Shown piece by piece: positions 5,883 through 8,252 of a stretch of 8,252 bases of DNA. The notes beneath the pieces were generated by a model. That model searched no databases. It was not told where the DNA came from and saw nothing but the letters and a program-made list of their open reading frames with translations. The DNA comes from Treponema sp. (lineage in GTDB: Bacteria; Spirochaetota; Spirochaetia; Treponematales; Breznakiellaceae), in assembly GCA_031257595.1 (NCBI GenBank), contig JAIROH010000075.1, positions 1 through 8,252 on the forward strand, given 5' to 3'. The position numbers and the translations under genes were made by a program. The first letter of the stretch is position 1. Each line of letters begins with the position of its first letter.

Positions 5883-7308
5883 ATATGAGATCTGGTACCG
5901 GAAACGTTACCGGAGAACCAGTTCCACCCGCTACACAACGTTCATGATCATTGCCGATCTGATCGCGCTTATATTTTCATTCGGGGTCGGTTTTTTCCTG
6001 GTAAACCTCTACGACATGAGCGCCATCAATTTCCGTTCTTTTGTCAACTACTGGCCCTATCTTCCCATATTCATCCTTGTTTTCTGGATAGCGGGCCGCC
6101 TCTATCCCGGAGCGGCCCAGGCTCCGGCGGAAGAACTACGGCGTTTTACCGAAACATCCGCCATAGTTCACGGCGGCATTATCATCTCACGATATATAGA
6201 GGACCTTGAATTTGACGCCATATCGATGGCGTTTATACTCAGCTTTATTTTTTCGGCGTTGATCCTGCTTGTCTGCCGTTCCCTAATGCGATCTTTTTTG
6301 TTTGTAACAAAACTGGGAAGTATCCCCGCGGTGGTATTCGGCGGCGGCAGTACCGGGCGCGTGATTATAGACCGCCTTCTTCAAAGCAAAACCACCGGAT
6401 ACACGCCGGTTCTTATTCTTGACGATGATCCCTCGGCGGAAGATGAATACCGGGGCATTCCGGTTATACACGATACATGCATCGGACCGGAAATCGCCGC
6501 CCTTTTTCACATCCGCATGGCGCTTGTCGCGCTGCCCGAGCTGAGTAAAAAACACCTTTCCGTGCTTATCAACAATTCCGTTTCCGCCTTCCGCTACCGC
6601 GTCATTATACCCGCGGTTTTCAGCAATACCGGAATGAGCGTCCGGGATTTTGGCGGCATCCTCGGTATCGCGAGTACCAACCGCCTTAACATGTTCTGGA
6701 ACCTCTGGATTAAACGCCTGTTCGACATTGTTTTGGTTCTTGGCGGGGGAATCATTATTCTGCCCTTTCTTCTGGTGACCGCCCTGTTGGTAAAGTTAAG
6801 TTCTCCCGGCCCGGTACTGTACGGCCATACCCGGATAGGCCGCGGAGGCCGTTGTTTCAAAGCCTATAAATTCCGCTCCATGTGCGTGGACGCCGACGAA
6901 CGCCTTAAGGCGCTTCTGGAATCCAATCCTCTCCTTCATGAGGAATGGGAAGCGAATCATAAACTCAAGGATGATCCCAGAATAACCCCCATCGGAAAAC
7001 TGCTTCGGCGCACGAGCCTTGACGAATTCCCCCAGCTTATCAATATTCTCAAGGGGGAAATGAGCCTGATCGGACCGCGGCCCATTGTGGATGCGGAAAG
7101 AAAAAAATACGGAGAACATTTTCACCGGATATTTTCCGTACGGCCGGGTCTTACCGGACTGTGGCAGGTTTCCGGCCGTTCGGACACGGATTATGCGGAG
7201 CGGGTTTCCCTTGATACATACTATCTTGAAAGCTGGTCTCTTTGGCTTGATTTCTGGATACTGTACAAAACCGTTGGAGCCGTTATCAGGGGCAAGGGGG
7301 CGTATTGA
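5869..7308 (+). CDS. wbaP: WbaP-type polyprenyl-phosphate sugar-1-phosphate transferase (priming enzyme)
   Basis: A 479-residue inner-membrane enzyme expected to move a hexose-1-phosphate (galactose or glucose in known relatives) from a UDP-sugar to undecaprenyl phosphate, starting glycan assembly. It has hydrophobic segments near 25-45, 62-78 and 117-138 and a weaker one at 98-110. A nucleotide-binding-like domain follows (VVFGGGSTGRVIIDRLL, 155-171). The catalytic domain covers 278-479: re-entrant hydrophobic segment with SSPGPVLY (311-318), KFRSM (334-338), DDPRITPIGKLLRRTSLDEF (368-387) containing the Asp-Glu pair D385/E386, SLIGPRPI (399-406) and RPGLTGLWQVSGRSDT (425-440). All are intact. 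The ATG at 5869 overlaps the upstream stop by 14 nt and lacks a clear ribosome site, suggesting coupled translation. An in-frame ATG at 5815, with AGGGG at 5799-5803, would add 18 residues. An open frame back to 5758 is probably overlap with the barrel gene. Substrate sugar is not determinable here. Confidence 0.9.
   Translation: MNLTEYEIWYRKRYRRTSSTRYTTFMIIADLIALIFSFGVGFFLVNLYDMSAINFRSFVNYWPYLPIFILVFWIAGRLYPGAAQAPAEELRRFTETSAIVHGGIIISRYIEDLEFDAISMAFILSFIFSALILLVCRSLMRSFLFVTKLGSIPAVVFGGGSTGRVIIDRLLQSKTTGYTPVLILDDDPSAEDEYRGIPVIHDTCIGPEIAALFHIRMALVALPELSKKHLSVLINNSVSAFRYRVIIPAVFSNTGMSVRDFGGILGIASTNRLNMFWNLWIKRLFDIVLVLGGGIIILPFLLVTALLVKLSSPGPVLYGHTRIGRGGRCFKAYKFRSMCVDADERLKALLESNPLLHEEWEANHKLKDDPRITPIGKLLRRTSLDEFPQLINILKGEMSLIGPRPIVDAERKKYGEHFHRIFSVRPGLTGLWQVSGRSDTDYAERVSLDTYYLESWSLWLDFWILYKTVGAVIRGKGAY
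7295..7300 (+). promoter_or_regulatory. Ribosome binding site deciding the start of the small secreted protein
   Basis: AGGGGG ends 7 nt before the ATG at 7308. That is good spacing, and it favours this ATG over the in-frame TTG at 7305. It lies within the last codons of the WbaP-like gene. Confidence 0.65.
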
Positions 7309-8075
7309 TGAACAACAAATTTATCCTGGCGTTCGCGTTTTTTATCTGCGGGTTTTCCCTTTTTGGTCAGCTTCGTTCCTTTAGTAATATTTACCCGGGA
7401 CTTGGCGCCGAACAGCGTGAAAAGGCTTTTTCATCGGAAGGCCTGAACTTTTCGGGGAAGGGTTCAGGAGGCCTCAATATTCTGCCGCTGACTTCGGGAA
7501 ATCCGGAAATCGCCTCCCGCATAACCGGAAAAAACCCGTCGTATATCGTGGAATCCCTGCGGGTTATTTCCGGGAAACAGACCGGATTGCTTTCGATCTA
7601 CAACGCGCTCGGTAAAATCCGCGGCCTCAAGGGAAGGCTCTACCACTCTTTCACCAGGGACAAAGACATACCGCTTTTTGAAGACGCTACCCGGATTGAA
7701 AGTCCCAGGCGGATGAACGCGGTAAACGATCCGCCGCCTGCCGCCGTGGTACCCGCTTCTGAAACATTTTACGCCCGTCTTAAAGACGTCAACTTCGGCA
7801 ACTGTTATTACAGGATAGCCTTGTTGTCAAACAACCGCAGCATCCTCTGCGATTTGGAAAATTTCAAAACCATTTATTACGGATTTTTTCCCGTAATGAA
7901 AGAAAACAACTTTACCGCCCTCCTTTACGTTGAGCCTGTCGCCGAAGGACTTTTGATATACAGCGTTTCCGCCGCGGAAGTATCCGATTTTGTGGCCGGC
8001 AAAATCGACATACCCAGCGCCCTTAAGAAACGGCTTGACGTGATAATCGGCTGGATGCTTGACGGCATCGGGTGA
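7308..8075 (+). CDS. Exported protein of unknown function, probably DUF6675-like
   Basis: A 255-residue protein with an N-terminal signal peptide (MNNKFILAFAFFICGFSLFG, then Q21). The rest is soluble, so it is probably periplasmic or surface-exposed. It has a helical middle (VESLRVISGKQTGLLSIYNA, 81-100; RGLKGRLYHSF, 105-115), a proline-rich link (DPPPAAVVP, 141-149) and a strand-rich C-terminal half (YYRIALL, 167-173; NFTALLYVEPVAEGLLIYSV, 201-220), ending in a helix. The pattern of a LKG-Y/H-S segment, an LFEDA segment and a later G-P-V segment recalls DUF6675, which I associate with spirochaetes; this is from memory and not confirmed. Cys14 could suggest a lipoprotein, but the hydrophobic GFSLFG after it argues against that. 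The ATG shares one base with the WbaP-like stop (TGATG), so it is co-translated with the priming enzyme. A role in glycan export or surface display is inferred from position only. Confidence 0.75.
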   Translation: MNNKFILAFAFFICGFSLFGQLRSFSNIYPGLGAEQREKAFSSEGLNFSGKGSGGLNILPLTSGNPEIASRITGKNPSYIVESLRVISGKQTGLLSIYNALGKIRGLKGRLYHSFTRDKDIPLFEDATRIESPRRMNAVNDPPPAAVVPASETFYARLKDVNFGNCYYRIALLSNNRSILCDLENFKTIYYGFFPVMKENNFTALLYVEPVAEGLLIYSVSAAEVSDFVAGKIDIPSALKKRLDVIIGWMLDGIG

Positions 8076-8089
8076 CATTTCTATTGAAC

Positions 8090-8120
8090 GTTGACACAGG
8101 CAATCCGGACTGTTGACACA
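8090..8120 (+). repeat. Two 9-bp direct repeats (GTTGACACA), 22 bp apart
   Basis: GTTGACACA occurs at 8090-8098 and 8112-8120, start to start 22 bp, about two helical turns. Each contains a perfect TTGACA -35-like hexamer. They could be a duplicated -35 region, an operator pair or chance; the flanks do not match. Confidence 0.5.
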
Positions 8121-8141
8121 AAAAGCAAAAACAGGTAGAGT
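8113..8141 (+). promoter_or_regulatory. Weak candidate promoter for the tRNA-Gly gene
   Basis: TTGACA (8113-8118) is followed after 17 nt by TAGAGT (8136-8141, 4 of 6 -10 bases). Transcription would start near 8148, just before a strong hairpin, and reach the tRNA at 8189. The -35 is perfect but the -10 is weak. Confidence 0.35.
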
Positions 8142-8150
8142 TTTGGCAAC

Positions 8151-8184
8151 AGCCTGTTTCAAAACCGGCGTTTTGAAACAGGCT
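8151..8184 (+). terminator. Perfect 15-bp hairpin, possible terminator of the barrel-WbaP operon
   Basis: The arm AGCCTGTTTCAAAAC (8151-8165) pairs completely with 8170-8184 around a 4-nt loop (CGGC). It sits 75 nt after the last operon gene and 4 nt before the tRNA. Only three T (8184-8186) are at or after the stem end, so it is a weak intrinsic terminator by the usual rule. It could instead be a dispersed repeat or an RNA processing signal. Confidence 0.45.
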
Positions 8185-8188
8185 TTCC

Positions 8189-8252
8189 GCGGCTGTCGTA
8201 TAACGGCTATTACCCCAGCCTTCCAAGCTGGAGACGTGGGTTCGACTCCCAT
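8189..8252 (+). tRNA. tRNA-Gly(TCC), 3' end outside the window
   Basis: The 5' acceptor strand is GCGGCTG (8189-8195). The D arm is 8198-8213, with three pairs and a GG in the loop. The anticodon stem CCAGC/GCTGG (8215-8219 and 8227-8231) encloses the 7-nt loop CTTCCAA with anticodon TCC at 8222-8224, reading glycine GGA/GGG codons. The T arm has the TTCGA loop start (8241-8245) and ends at the window edge, so the 3' acceptor strand is missing. Confidence 0.93.

Noticed and set aside
7827..8252. Minus-strand open frame of 141 codons starting MGVEPTSPAWKAG
   Set aside because: Its start is the antisense of the tRNA-Gly gene; this peptide opening is a common false translation of tRNA genes. 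The remainder is antisense to the small secreted protein.
8091..8252. Attachment site of an integrated element at the tRNA-Gly gene
   Set aside because: tRNA genes are frequent integration sites, but no integrase gene is visible and the tRNA 3' end, where an att core would be, lies outside the window.

Overview
The window looks like chromosomal DNA of a spirochaete, most likely a Treponema of the moderate-GC (roughly 50% by eye) group that includes termite-gut species. This is an inference. It rests on the gene content (two large Wzi-like outer-membrane barrel proteins beside a WbaP-type priming transferase), on signal peptides ending in -FAQ or -FGQ, which are common in treponemes, and on a small secreted protein resembling a family I associate with spirochaetes. 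No mobile element, CRISPR array or rRNA was seen.

Layout, left to right. (1) A + strand operon enters from outside: the last 45 codons of an unrecognised gene, then two GT4 glycosyltransferases (137-1210 and 1207-2298). Each of these starts inside the stop codon of the gene before it (ATGA and GTGA overlaps). (2) A short convergent junction (2299-2357) with one imperfect hairpin. (3) A minus-strand gene (2358-4175) for a Wzi-family-like outer-membrane beta-barrel. (4) A 51-bp divergent intergenic region (4176-4226) that is almost entirely an imperfect palindrome carrying two interlocked, oppositely oriented sigma70-type promoters. (5) A + strand operon: a second Wzi-like barrel (4227-5882), a WbaP-type polyprenyl-phosphate hexose-1-phosphate transferase (5869-7308) and a small exported protein, probably DUF6675-like (7308-8075). 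(6) A 113-bp spacer with a 9-bp direct repeat and a perfect 15-bp hairpin, then a tRNA-Gly(TCC) cut by the right edge.

How it works together (inference from families and context). The WbaP-like enzyme would load the first sugar phosphate onto undecaprenyl phosphate. The GT4 enzymes would extend the glycan. The two Wzi-like barrels would act at the outer membrane in export or surface attachment of the polysaccharide. This is therefore part of an extracellular or surface polysaccharide locus; no polymerase, flippase or chain-length regulator is in view.

The most unusual signal is the divergent promoter. Its -10 and -35 elements for both directions sit within 36 bp, so RNA polymerase could occupy only one side at a time. 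In both directions the start codon falls 7-8 nt past the -10 box, which predicts leaderless (or nearly leaderless) mRNAs for both barrel genes.
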